From the NCBI GenBank assembly GCA_937885015.1, contig CALAAS010000016.1, forward strand, positions 1 to 33,798: DNA of 33,798 nucleotides, read 5' to 3'. Positions 16,685 to 24,273 of the stretch are shown here, one piece after another; within the stretch, counting starts at the first letter, position 1, and each line of letters opens with the position of its first letter. This stretch comes from an uncultured Clostridium sp. Lineage in GTDB: Bacteria > Bacillota > Clostridia > Lachnospirales > Lachnospiraceae. The position numbers and the translations under genes are program-made. The notes beneath the pieces were generated by a model that was not told the origin of the DNA, ran no database searches, and was given only the letters and a program-made list of their open reading frames with translations.

Positions 16685-17056
16685 GTGAATGAAAATAATC
16701 CATTTATGCGTCATAATGGTATCAGGGTTATTTTCCTGGATGGAGAACGGGCGCAGGTTGCAGTACAGGCAGCGGATTTTTCAAGGAACGCCATGGGAAG
16801 TATTCATGGAGGCCTGTTTTTCCTGATGGGAGAGACGGCAGCCGGACTGCTGGTGAGAAGTGACGGGAGACGGTATGTGACGCTGGATGTATCCTTCCGC
16901 TATCTGCGGGCGAGTGTGGGAGAGCGGGAGCTTCAGGCAGAGGCAGTATGGATTCGAAGAGGCAGAAGCGTGGCAGTCTGTCGTGCCCTGATTCGTGAAA
17001 AGGGCAGCGAAAAAGCGCTGGCAGAGGGAGAGTTTAGTTTTTTTTTGCCTGGATGA
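16685..17056 (+). CDS. PaaI-like hotdog-fold thioesterase
   Basis: About 123 residues from GTG 16685 (AAGGA just upstream). The frame is open back to a GTG at 16619 overlapping the LysR stop, and ATG 16706 is a third option, so the start is uncertain. The signature 'NAMGSIHGGLFFLMGETAAG' (HGG motif, then the catalytic-helix Glu) and 'RYVTLDVSFRYLRAS' are typical of PaaI/YigI-type acyl-CoA thioesterases. It lies between the LysR and EFR1 genes in the same direction. The acyl-CoA substrate is unknown. Confidence 0.85.
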   Translation: MNENNPFMRHNGIRVIFLDGERAQVAVQAADFSRNAMGSIHGGLFFLMGETAAGLLVRSDGRRYVTLDVSFRYLRASVGERELQAEAVWIRRGRSVAVCRALIREKGSEKALAEGEFSFFLPG

Positions 17057-17109
17057 CGGTTCTGAAAAAATGTAAAAATCCAGACAAAGACAGAAAAAAG
17101 GAGAAGGAT

Positions 17110-17934
17110 ATGAAAATTACGAGTGTAAAGGCAGTATATTATAGTGCAACGGGGAATACAAAAGCAGTGACGGAACGAATTGCACAGCGTATTGCAGGAA
17201 AATGGGGGGCGGCTTTGGAGAGTTATGATTACACGCTTCCGGAAAGCCGTAAGGAGGAAAAAAAATATGGGGCCGGGGAGTTGGTCATATTTGGAACTCC
17301 CGTTTATGCAGGACGTGTCCCGAATAAAATGCTCCCGGTGGTGCAGAATCATTTTAAGGCAGAAGGGGCTTTGGCCATTCCGGTGGTTACTTTTGGAAAT
17401 CGCAGCTTTGACAATGGGCTGATAGAACTTCGAAATGAGCTGGAGAACAATGGGTTTCATACCATAGCCGGGGCTGGAGTGGCCTGCAGCCATGTATTTT
17501 CCGATAAAATTGCGCCGGGGCGTCCGGATGCGGCAGATCTGGAGAAATTGGATGCGTTTGCGGATGCGGCGGCGGATAAGATAATGGCCATGGAGGAGAT
17601 TCCCGCTCCCATTGCTGTGCGCGGTGAGGACCCGGTTGGGCCATACTATACCCCCCTTGGCACAGATGGAAAACCGGCGGTTTTCCTAAAGGCAAAACCG
17701 CTTACCCATGCGGAAAAATGTGATGGCTGCGGGATCTGTGCGAAAGTTTGCCCCATGGGCTCCATCAGCCTGGAGGATCCGGCTCAGGTAACGGGAATTT
17801 GCATCAAGTGCCAGGCCTGTATAAAGAAGTGTCCAACAGGGGCAAAGTACTTTGACGACCCGGCATTTTTGTCCCATGTGGCCATGTTGGAGGAGAATTA
17901 TACACGGCGGGCAGAAATGGAAGTATTTGTGTAA
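17110..17934 (+). CDS. EFR1-family ferrodoxin (flavodoxin domain + two [4Fe-4S] clusters)
   Basis: 274 residues. The frame opens at 17053, but AAAGGAGAAGG places the start at ATG 17110. The N-terminal flavodoxin-like domain binds FMN via 'SATGNT' (12-17) and 'FGTPVYAGRVPNK'. The C-terminal bacterial ferredoxin domain has two full motifs: C204, C207, C210, C214 and C231, C234, C237, C241. This fused architecture is the EFR1 family, which shuttles low-potential electrons in anaerobes. Both cluster motifs are complete. It is probably coupled to the oxidoreductase genes on either side. Confidence 0.93.
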   Translation: MKITSVKAVYYSATGNTKAVTERIAQRIAGKWGAALESYDYTLPESRKEEKKYGAGELVIFGTPVYAGRVPNKMLPVVQNHFKAEGALAIPVVTFGNRSFDNGLIELRNELENNGFHTIAGAGVACSHVFSDKIAPGRPDAADLEKLDAFADAAADKIMAMEEIPAPIAVRGEDPVGPYYTPLGTDGKPAVFLKAKPLTHAEKCDGCGICAKVCPMGSISLEDPAQVTGICIKCQACIKKCPTGAKYFDDPAFLSHVAMLEENYTRRAEMEVFV

Positions 17935-17979
17935 CAGCTCAAAAATGGACGGTTATTGTATGAAGAGAGGATTTGCAGA

Positions 17980-18576
17980 ATGAAACGTGTATTATTTGTG
18001 GATGGCTGTGTGCGGGGAGCTCAGTCACGGACGCTGCGTCTGGCCAGGTATTTTCTTGAGTGTTTTAAAGAGCAGCAGCCGGAGATCCTGGTGAAGCATG
18101 CCTGTCTGAATGAGCTTGGACTTCAGCCGATGAATGAAAAGTCACTGCAGGAACGGGAGGAGACGGCCGATTTTTCAGATCCCCGGTTTGCAGCTGCCAG
18201 ACAGTTTATGGAAGCGGATGAAATTGTGATTGCCGCTCCCTTCTGGGAGGGAACGTTTCCGGCGGCACTGCACACCTACCTGGAGCATGTGTGCGTGACC
18301 GGACTGACTTTTTCCATAGATGAGAACGGATACCATGGACACTGCAGGGCGCGGCGGGTGGTTTTTATTACCACGAGAGGCGGAATTTATGAGGTAGGAC
18401 CGGCTATGGCAGATAACCATGCCTTTGCTTTTCTGAAGACCGTATTGGGGATGCTGGGAATTTCCAGATTGGAAACGGTGGCGGCGGAAGGACTGGATAT
18501 AGTAGGCTGTGATGTGGAGGAAAAACTTCGGCAGGCAGAAAAGCAGCTGGAGAAATTGGCTTCTTTGAGGGTTTAA
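17980..18576 (+). CDS. Flavodoxin-fold NAD(P)H dehydrogenase (quinone)-like protein
   Basis: 198 residues from ATG 17980; the frame extends to TTG 17956, but GAGAGG 10 nt upstream of the ATG supports the later start. 'RVLFVDGCVRGAQSRTLRLA' is a variant flavodoxin-like FMN loop, and 'ADEIVIAAPFWEGTFPAALH' plus 'VVFITTRGGIYE' match the NAD(P)H dehydrogenase (quinone)/FMN-dependent azoreductase-type fold. Last gene of the cluster, with a terminator 24 nt later. Substrate not predictable. Confidence 0.87.
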   Translation: MKRVLFVDGCVRGAQSRTLRLARYFLECFKEQQPEILVKHACLNELGLQPMNEKSLQEREETADFSDPRFAAARQFMEADEIVIAAPFWEGTFPAALHTYLEHVCVTGLTFSIDENGYHGHCRARRVVFITTRGGIYEVGPAMADNHAFAFLKTVLGMLGISRLETVAAEGLDIVGCDVEEKLRQAEKQLEKLASLRV

Positions 18577-18599
18577 CACAGAGATGGGGATAAAACGTA

Positions 18600-18648
18600 C
18601 GGGGCGCTGCGCCGCGAAAGGTCTGCAGTGTCCCGACTTTTGTTTTTT
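18600..18648 (+). terminator. Intrinsic terminator ending the redox cluster
   Basis: CGGGGCGCTGC (18600-18610) pairs with GCAGTGTCCCG (18625-18635) with two G-T wobbles, followed by ACTTTTGTTTTTT. Confidence 0.75.
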
Positions 18649-18741
18649 GCGGATAGAATTCAAAGAAGGGGCAAAGACCCGAAATAGGAGCTGGCAGCAT
18701 ATAGTAATAGAAATAAGAAAAATCATAGAATTTTTATAAAT

Positions 18742-18785
18742 TAGGAATCATTCCTACTTGTATTTTTCTGATTTTCCTATATAAT
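18742..18785 (+). promoter_or_regulatory. Promoter and adjoining dyad ahead of the Fe-S/tRNA-thiolation operon
   Basis: TTGTAT (18758-18763), 16-nt spacer, TATAAT (18780-18785). Immediately upstream lies the perfect dyad TAGGAATCATTCCTA (18742-18756), abutting the -35, a place where an activator could bind. The half-site TAGGAA is the same as in the dyad upstream of the LysR gene at 15597. Confidence 0.65.
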
Positions 18786-18849
18786 AATAACCGTAGATGA
18801 AGCTTTTACCTTTATTGCTACGAAATAAAAAGAAAGGCGGATTTAAGTC

Positions 18850-20043
18850 ATGAAACAGTGTATTTATCTGGATAATGCGGCCACGACCAAGACGCGGCCG
18901 GAGGTGGTGGAGGCCATGCTTCCGTATTTTACGGAGTACTATGGAAATCCATCTTCCATTTATGAGTTTTCGGCAGAACCCAAGCGGGCCATCGCCCAGG
19001 CGCGGGAGACCATTGCAAAGGCCATTGGGGCGAAAACCAACGAAATATATTTTACCTACGGCGGAACGGAGTCAGACAACTGGGCTCTGATTGCGACGGC
19101 GGAGGCCTATCAGGCCCGTGGAAAACACATTATTACTACAAAAATCGAACACCATGCGATTTTGCACACCTGCGAGTATTTGGAGCGAAGAGGCTTCGAG
19201 GTTACGTATCTGGATGTGGATGAATTTGGGGTTGTAAAGCTGGAAGAACTGGAAAAAGCAATCCGGCCGGATACGATTTTAATTTCCGTGATGTTTGCCA
19301 ATAATGAGATTGGAACCATTGAACCCATCCGGGAGATCGGCGAGATTGCGAAAAAACACGGCGTTTTATTCCACACGGATGCGGTACAGGCATTCGGTCA
19401 TGTACCGATTGATGTAAATGAATATCACATTGATATGATGAGCTCCAGCGCCCATAAGATTAACGGACCCAAGGGGACTGGGTTCCTTTATATTCGGACG
19501 GGCGTGAAGACGCGCTCCTTTATCCACGGCGGTGCCCAGGAGCGCAAGCGCCGCGGCGGTACGGAGAATACGCCGGGGATCGTGGGATTCGGCAAGGCGG
19601 TGGAAGTGGCCATGGCGACCATGAAAGAGCGGGAAGAGAAGGAAACCGCTCTGCGGGATCATTTGGTTAAGCGGGTGATGAGTGAGATTCCTTATGTGCG
19701 TCTGAACGGACATCCGGTAAACCGTCTGTCCAATAACGCCAACTTTGCCTTTCAGTTTATTGAGGGTGAGTCTATGCTGATCATGCTGGATATGGAAGGA
19801 ATCTGTGCTTCCAGCGGTTCAGCCTGTACCTCTGGCTCTCTGGATCCGTCCCATGTCCTTCTGGCCATCGGACTGCCCCATGAGATTGCCCATGGCTCTC
19901 TCAGACTGACGCTTTCAGACGAGACCACCATGGAGCAGATTGATTTTACAGTGGACGCCATCAAGAGGATTGTAGAACGGCTGCGCTCCATGTCACCGCT
20001 CTATGAGGATTATGTGAAAAAACACGGACAGGCAAGAAACTGA
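18850..20043 (+). CDS. iscS: Cysteine desulfurase (NifS/IscS class)
   Basis: 397 residues. It uses PLP to take sulfur from cysteine as a persulfide for Fe-S clusters and tRNA thiolation. Visible: PLP-binding 'YLDNAATTKTRPEV' near the N-terminus, 'SSAHKINGPKGTGFLY' with Lys203 for the Schiff base, and 'SSGSACTSGSLDPSHVL' with the active-site Cys326 in a long flexible loop of the class I (IscS/NifS) type. AAAGGCGGA is the ribosome binding site. The next two genes are an IscU/NifU scaffold and MnmA, so one operon would make and deliver sulfur. The symbol is by class; nifS or a dedicated tRNA-sulfurtransferase desulfurase are alternatives. Confidence 0.92.
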   Translation: MKQCIYLDNAATTKTRPEVVEAMLPYFTEYYGNPSSIYEFSAEPKRAIAQARETIAKAIGAKTNEIYFTYGGTESDNWALIATAEAYQARGKHIITTKIEHHAILHTCEYLERRGFEVTYLDVDEFGVVKLEELEKAIRPDTILISVMFANNEIGTIEPIREIGEIAKKHGVLFHTDAVQAFGHVPIDVNEYHIDMMSSSAHKINGPKGTGFLYIRTGVKTRSFIHGGAQERKRRGGTENTPGIVGFGKAVEVAMATMKEREEKETALRDHLVKRVMSEIPYVRLNGHPVNRLSNNANFAFQFIEGESMLIMLDMEGICASSGSACTSGSLDPSHVLLAIGLPHEIAHGSLRLTLSDETTMEQIDFTVDAIKRIVERLRSMSPLYEDYVKKHGQARN

Positions 20044-20112
20044 TCCGGCAAAGGATGGCTGGTTCAGATGGAAAACGGACACGTAAAGGCGAAATGCTGA
20101 GAGGAGAAATAC

Positions 20113-20550
20113 ATGTATTCAGAGAAAGTAATGGATCATTTCCAGAACCCGAGAAATGTCGGAGAAATAGAGAATGCCAGCGGAATGGGAACCGTGGGCA
20201 ATGCAAAATGCGGAGATATTATGCGTATTTACCTGGATATTGATGAGAATCAGGTCATTCAGGATGTAAAATTCAAGACCTTCGGCTGCGGCGCAGCCGT
20301 GGCGACCAGCAGTATGGCGACAGAAATGGTAAAGGGAAAAACCATTCAGGAGGCGATGGAGGTAACCAACAAGGCTGTCATGGAAGCTTTGGACGGTCTT
20401 CCCCCTGTAAAAGTGCACTGTTCCCTGCTGGCGGAAGAGGCGATTCACGCCGCCCTCTGGGACTATGCTGAGAAGCATGGAATCAAGATCGAGGGCCTGG
20501 AAAAACCCAAGACAGATATTGGCGAGGAAGAAATCGAAGAAGAATATTAA
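20113..20550 (+). CDS. nifU: Fe-S cluster scaffold, NifU/IscU-like N-terminal domain
   Basis: 145 residues. 'YSEKVMDHFQNPRNVGEIEN' is the family's opening. The three cluster-ligand cysteines are present: C33 in 'NAKCGDIM' (with D35), C59 in 'TFGCGAAVA', and C103 in 'VKVHCSLLAE'. A short Glu-rich tail ends the protein; the ferredoxin-like and Nfu domains of full NifU are absent, as is usual in Clostridia. It receives sulfur from the upstream desulfurase. GAGAGGAG lies upstream of the ATG, and the stop is one base before the mnmA start. Confidence 0.93.
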   Translation: MYSEKVMDHFQNPRNVGEIENASGMGTVGNAKCGDIMRIYLDIDENQVIQDVKFKTFGCGAAVATSSMATEMVKGKTIQEAMEVTNKAVMEALDGLPPVKVHCSLLAEEAIHAALWDYAEKHGIKIEGLEKPKTDIGEEEIEEEY

Positions 20551-20551
20551 A

Positions 20552-21640
20552 ATGGAAAAGAAAAAAGTAGTAGTCGGTATGTCCGGAGGAGTGGATTCCT
20601 CCGTGGCTGCCTGGCTGTTGAAGAAACAGGGCTATGACGTAATTGGCGTTACCATGCAGATCTGGCAGGATGAGGCCGCAGCAGTTCAGGAGGAAAACGG
20701 GGGCTGCTGCGGCCTGAGCGCCGTGGAGGATGCCAGGAGAGTGGCGGAGCGCCTGGACATTCCTTATTACGTTATGAATTTTAAAAAGGAATTTAAAGAG
20801 CAGGTTATGGATTATTTTGTGCAGGAGTACCTGAGAGGGCGAACGCCGAATCCCTGTATTGCCTGCAACCGGTTTGTAAAATGGGAGTCCCTTCTGGCCC
20901 GGAGTATGGAGATCGGAGCCGATTACATTGCCACAGGCCATTATGCCAGGATTGCCAGGCTGGACAATGGGCGGTATACGCTGAAACGGTCAGCTACGGC
21001 GGCCAAGGATCAGACGTATGCCCTTTACAACCTGACCCAGTACCAGCTGGCTCGTACTCTGATGCCGGTGGGAGAGTACACGAAAGAGGAGATCCGGGGC
21101 ATGGCCGAAGAGATTGGCCTTTCTGTGGCCCAGAAACCGGACAGCCAGGAAATCTGCTTTATTCCGGATCATGATTATGCAAAATTTATCGAGGAAAACA
21201 GCCATTGCCGGATTGAAGAGGGCAATTTTGTGGACAGGGAAGGCAAGGTGCTGGGACGCCACCGGGGGATCACCCATTATACGGTGGGCCAGAGAAAGGG
21301 CCTGAACTTATCCATGGGGCATCCGGTTTTTGTGACGGAAATCCGGCCGGATACCAACGAGGTTGTGATTGGAGAAAATGAAGATGTTTTTTCCGGGCGT
21401 CTGACCTGCAGCCATTTAAACTGGATGGCTATCGAAGGACTGAAGGGACAGGAACGGCGGGTAACGGCCAAAATCCGATACAGCCACAAAGGCGCTCCCT
21501 GCGTGATCCGTGAGATCGGACCAGATCAGGTGGAGTGCCTGTTTGAGGAGTCGCAGCGGGCGGCTACCCCTGGGCAGGCAGTTGTATTTTATGAAGGCGA
21601 CTGCGTCATCGGCGGCGGTACCATTGAGAAAAACCGCTGA
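20552..21640 (+). CDS. mnmA: tRNA 2-thiouridylase MnmA
   Basis: 362 residues from ATG 20552; the frame is open earlier, inside nifU, but homology begins at 'MEKKKVVVGMSGGVDSSVAA'. MnmA activates U34 of tRNA-Lys, -Glu and -Gln with ATP and inserts sulfur. Visible: the PP-loop 'SGGVDSS', catalytic C102 in 'GRTPNPCIACNRFVKW', 'ATGHYARI', 'KDQTYALYNL', and C202 in 'KPDSQEICFIP', which forms the persulfide. Placement after a desulfurase and scaffold provides the sulfur donor in cis. All catalytic residues are present. Confidence 0.96.
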   Translation: MEKKKVVVGMSGGVDSSVAAWLLKKQGYDVIGVTMQIWQDEAAAVQEENGGCCGLSAVEDARRVAERLDIPYYVMNFKKEFKEQVMDYFVQEYLRGRTPNPCIACNRFVKWESLLARSMEIGADYIATGHYARIARLDNGRYTLKRSATAAKDQTYALYNLTQYQLARTLMPVGEYTKEEIRGMAEEIGLSVAQKPDSQEICFIPDHDYAKFIEENSHCRIEEGNFVDREGKVLGRHRGITHYTVGQRKGLNLSMGHPVFVTEIRPDTNEVVIGENEDVFSGRLTCSHLNWMAIEGLKGQERRVTAKIRYSHKGAPCVIREIGPDQVECLFEESQRAATPGQAVVFYEGDCVIGGGTIEKNR

Positions 21641-21683
21641 GAAGCCAGGGGGATTTTAACGACAGGAAGATGGGAGTTTATCT

Positions 21684-22895
21684 ATGAAGAGACGTGACAG
21701 AGACAAGAGGGCAGGGCACGGGTACTGGATTTTACTTTCCGTGCTGCTGCTGACTGTGATCGCTGCTGTGGCGATTGGCTGCGGCAGAACCTACAGTGAA
21801 ATTCAGCTGACAGAGGCGGCACAGGAAAAAAGTGCTGGCGAAACCGGAGATTCCAAGGAGGCCGCAGAGCGTGCAGCCAGCGGGATTGAAGGCCAGGAGG
21901 CAGGAAGTCTGGAGCTGGAGGATGCACAGGGAGTTCAGGCGGCAGAGGATGCGGCCGTGGCAGCTCAGAGCGCTCTGGAGGGGGATGTGACTACTTCCAA
22001 TGGGTTTACGGATGTGGATGAAATCGTCACTGTCACGGAAAACCTTGTAAATGTCCGGTCTGGCTGCGGAACGGAGTATTCTATCGTGACACAGCTGAAC
22101 CAGGGAGACAGCGTGAAACGGACGGGGTACAGCGAATCCTGGAGCCGGATCCTCTATCATGACGAGACCTGCTATGTGATGTCACAGTACCTGTCAGAAG
22201 GCGCAGAGGACAATGGCGAGGTATCTGCACAGGAAAATCAGGCGGCCTCGGAACAGGTAGTGCCCAATGGCCGCATTGTTGCCATTGATGCGGGCCATCA
22301 GGCCAAGGGGAATTCTGAGAAGGAGCCGGTTGGACCGGGATCTTCTACTATGAAAGCCAAGGTAGCTTCGGGGACAGAGGGGATTTCCACGGGACTTCCG
22401 GAGTATAAGCTGACGCTGTCTGTATCAAAAAAACTGAAACGAATTCTGGAAGAGCGGGGTTATGAGGTTGTGATGATCCGGGAGAGCAATGACGTAAACC
22501 TGAGCAATGCAGAGCGTGCCAAGATTGCCAATGAGAGCGGAGCTTCTGTCTTTGTTCGGATCCACGCCAATTCGCTGGATAATTCCAGTGTCCATGGAAC
22601 CCTGTCCATGTGTCAGACAGCGGGAAACCCTTACAATGGCCATCTGCATGATCAGAGCTATTCCCTTTCCAAGAAGATTACGGACAGCGTCTGTGCAGCT
22701 ACCGGGTTTAAAAACCGGGGGGTTCAGGAGACGGATTCCATGAGCGGTATTAACTGGTGCGAGATTCCCGTTTCCATCGTGGAAATGGGTTTTATGAGCA
22801 ACCCGGAAGAGGACGAGCGAATGGCCCAGGATGACTGTCAGGAGCTGATCGCCGGAGGAATTGCCAACGGAATTGATGCATATTTTGCAAAATAA
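21684..22895 (+). CDS. N-acetylmuramoyl-L-alanine amidase with SH3 domain
   Basis: 403 residues. An N-terminal membrane segment (about 14-32) ends at Cys33, but 'VAIGC' is only a poor lipobox, so this is a membrane-anchored or exported protein. An Ala/Glu-rich linker follows, then an SH3b domain at about 110-170 ('ENLVNVRSGCGTEYSIV'). The C-terminal Amidase_3 zinc domain has 'VAIDAGHQ' (zinc His), 'GLPEYKLTLSVSKKL', 'VFVRIHANS' (zinc His) and 'SIVEMGFMSNPEED' with the catalytic Glu. It cuts the peptide side chain from peptidoglycan. It follows mnmA by 43 nt and may be read through from it. Confidence 0.93.
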   Translation: MKRRDRDKRAGHGYWILLSVLLLTVIAAVAIGCGRTYSEIQLTEAAQEKSAGETGDSKEAAERAASGIEGQEAGSLELEDAQGVQAAEDAAVAAQSALEGDVTTSNGFTDVDEIVTVTENLVNVRSGCGTEYSIVTQLNQGDSVKRTGYSESWSRILYHDETCYVMSQYLSEGAEDNGEVSAQENQAASEQVVPNGRIVAIDAGHQAKGNSEKEPVGPGSSTMKAKVASGTEGISTGLPEYKLTLSVSKKLKRILEERGYEVVMIRESNDVNLSNAERAKIANESGASVFVRIHANSLDNSSVHGTLSMCQTAGNPYNGHLHDQSYSLSKKITDSVCAATGFKNRGVQETDSMSGINWCEIPVSIVEMGFMSNPEEDERMAQDDCQELIAGGIANGIDAYFAK

Positions 22896-22898
22896 TGG

Positions 22899-22927
22899 AT
22901 GACAAATGAGGAAAACTTTAGTATAAT
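22899..22927 (+). promoter_or_regulatory. Promoter of tRNA-Ser
   Basis: ATGACA (22899-22904), 17-nt spacer, TATAAT (22922-22927). Confidence 0.7.
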
Positions 22928-22936
22928 AACAAACGT

Positions 22937-22970
22937 GCAGTCTGGACGAAACAGACCAGGCTGCTTTTTA
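22937..22970 (+). other. Hairpin with U-tract between promoter and tRNA-Ser
   Basis: GCAGTCTGG (22937-22945) pairs with CCAGGCTGC (22956-22964), one G-T wobble, followed by TTTTTA. It looks like an intrinsic terminator (possibly for the amidase transcript), but it lies inside the predicted tRNA leader, starting about at the expected transcription start. It may instead be an attenuator or a processing signal. Confidence 0.65.
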
Positions 22971-22973
22971 TAC

Positions 22974-23063
22974 GGAGACGTAGCGAAGCGGCCGTAACGC
23001 GGCGCACTCGAAATGCGTTTATCGGTTCATCCCGGTACGAGGGTTCGAATCCCTCCGTCTCCG
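22974..23063 (+). tRNA. tRNA-Ser, anticodon CGA
   Basis: 90 nt, no encoded CCA. The acceptor stem pairs GGAGACG (22974-22980) with CGTCTCC (23056-23062). The anticodon loop is CTCGAAA with anticodon CGA (reads UCG), flanked by CGCA/TGCG. A long variable arm (class II tRNA) fits serine, and the T arm is GAGGG-TTCGAAT-CCCTC. Confidence 0.95.
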
Positions 23064-23067
23064 CTTG

Positions 23068-23102
23068 AAAACCCTTGAGAAATCAGGGGTTTTATTTTTT
23101 TT
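23068..23102 (+). terminator. Intrinsic terminator of tRNA-Ser
   Basis: AAAACCCTTGA (23068-23078), GAAA loop, TCAGGGGTTTT (23083-23093), then ATTTTTTTT. Confidence 0.85.
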
Positions 23103-23131
23103 CATAGGAAATTACTTCCTATGAAAAAAAA
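23095..23131. repeat. 16-bp perfect inverted repeat, possible bidirectional terminator
   Basis: TTTTTTTTCATAGGAA (23095-23110), 5-nt loop ATTAC, then TTCCTATGAAAAAAAA (23116-23131). With T-tracts on both strands it could terminate transcription in either direction. It reuses the T-tract of the tRNA terminator. Confidence 0.8.
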
Positions 23132-23220
23132 CGCTCCGCGAGGATCGCCATGCGGCGGAGAGGAATTTTGTCGCAGAAGCGACCCGCCGCAGGCGGAGAA
23201 GCTCGCGGGCGAGCTTCTTT
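23132..23220. other. GC-rich multi-hairpin intergenic element
   Basis: Four consecutive stems in ~85 nt: CTCCGC/GCGGAG (23134-23139 with 23155-23160); GTCGC-AGAA-GCGAC (23170-23183); CCGCC-GCA-GGCGG (23184-23196); AGAAGCTCGC-GG-GCGAGCTTCT (23197-23218). There is no ORF. It looks like a repeated extragenic element or a structured RNA. The rest of the gap to 23340 is AT-rich with no further signal I can name. Confidence 0.6.
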
Positions 23221-23359
23221 CTTATGTTGCATTTCGTGTTGCGTATTTTCGCATCTGATTTCTGTCCATAAAAGAGTGTTTGGATTCTTGTTTTAAATTA
23301 ACTGAAATGATATAATATAAAATAAAAGAATCAAAAATAAATGAAAAGGAGGAACAATT

Positions 23360-23605
23360 ATGAAAAAAATAGCAGCGGCAGTTCTGGCAGCCACCATCCT
23401 GCTCGTATTCCTGCGGATCAGCGGCTTTATTTCATGGAATACAGCCAAAGGCCTTGTGCTTCTTTGCGGGGCGCTTCTGTCTCTGTACAGAGACAGAAGC
23501 GCCCCTGCGCAGGAGTCGGAGATTTCCGGAGAACTGGTGTACAGTCCCTATTCGAAATTCCATCCAAAGCCACTGGTCGATGATCTGACGATCCGTGTAA
23601 AATAG
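23360..23605 (+). CDS. Small single-pass membrane or exported protein
   Basis: 81 residues, AGGAGG 6 nt before ATG 23360. An N-terminal hydrophobic segment 'IAAAVLAATILLVFLRISGF' and a second 'GLVLLCGALLSLY' precede a soluble tail ending 'KPLVDDLTIRVK'. I recognise no family. Its coding sequence contains a perfect 38-bp palindrome (23468-23505) around the end of the second hydrophobic stretch. An alternative frame from 23341 lacks a ribosome binding site and is rejected. Confidence 0.7.
   Translation: MKKIAAAVLAATILLVFLRISGFISWNTAKGLVLLCGALLSLYRDRSAPAQESEISGELVYSPYSKFHPKPLVDDLTIRVK
23468..23505. repeat. Perfect 38-bp palindrome inside the 81-residue ORF
   Basis: Left arm 23468-23486 starts GGGGCGCTTC and ends CTCTGT; right arm 23487-23505 is its exact reverse complement, with no spacer at the TGT|ACA centre. 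In RNA it would form a very stable hairpin in the middle of the gene. Confidence 0.95.
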
Positions 23606-23652
23606 AAGGGCCGTATCCTCATGGGGAAAAGCGGCGGAACCGGGAACGCCGG

Positions 23653-24102
23653 TCAGTATTTCCGGAAGTACCGGTTCCAGGCTGCCCCGGCCAGATACAG
23701 GGTCAGAAGCAGCAGGGAGAACGATAAAAATGCCACGAGGGGAGCCAGAAGAGGTTCATCGGTGGGACGGGCCAGAAGGATACCAAAGGTGAGTCCTGCC
23801 GGCAGGACGAGGGTAATCAGGCCCAGGAACAGGCAGAAGACTCCGCGTCCGGCCCTGCGGGAGGCAAAGATGCCGCAGGCTCCCAGGATCAGGATCCAGA
23901 TGGCCAGAACGGCCAGGAACAGGGAAACCAGAGGGGCCATACCGGGCCAGCGGCCGTCCAGGAAGGTGTCTTCGTGGAGATTGATGTAAAGGCCGGCCAC
24001 AGCGCCTAAAAGGCCTGTGAGCATCATGGCAAGAGAAGAGAAGAACAGCAGATATTTTCCAGCGCCGGATGACGGCGCTTTTTTCTTTGTTTCCGTAGTC
24101 AT
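23653..24102 (-). CDS. Four-TM small membrane protein
   Basis: 149 residues with four hydrophobic helices ('LLFFSSLAMMLTGLLGAVAG', 'LVSLFLAVLAIWILILGACG', 'VFCLFLGLITLVLPAGLTFG', 'LSFSLLLLTLYLAGAAWN') and a short charged N-terminus. AAGGAG lies 11 nt before the ATG on the minus strand. The fold resembles small DUF-type membrane proteins, but I cannot name the family. It converges on the 81-residue ORF and is separated from the upstream aminotransferase by a terminator. Confidence 0.75.
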   Translation of the reverse strand: MTTETKKKAPSSGAGKYLLFFSSLAMMLTGLLGAVAGLYINLHEDTFLDGRWPGMAPLVSLFLAVLAIWILILGACGIFASRRAGRGVFCLFLGLITLVLPAGLTFGILLARPTDEPLLAPLVAFLSFSLLLLTLYLAGAAWNRYFRKY

Positions 24103-24128
24103 AATTGTATATACTCCTTATACTTTCT

Positions 24129-24177
24129 AAAAAAATGCAAAAGGGCACTGCAATATAAAAATGCTGCAGTACCCTTT
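24129..24177 (-). terminator. Terminator of the aminotransferase operon (minus strand)
   Basis: On the minus strand the stem AAAGGG-T-ACTGCA (24177-24165) pairs with TGCAGT-G-CCCTTT (24152-24140). A run of T follows (complement of the A-tract at 24129-24135). Confidence 0.75.
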
Positions 24178-24273
24178 CAGTATAGCACAAATCTGACCGG
24201 AGAGCGAGAAAAGAATCGCTGTCTGTCGATATTTGTCAATTGATATTTGTCGCAGGAGGCAGATCAGTGGATG

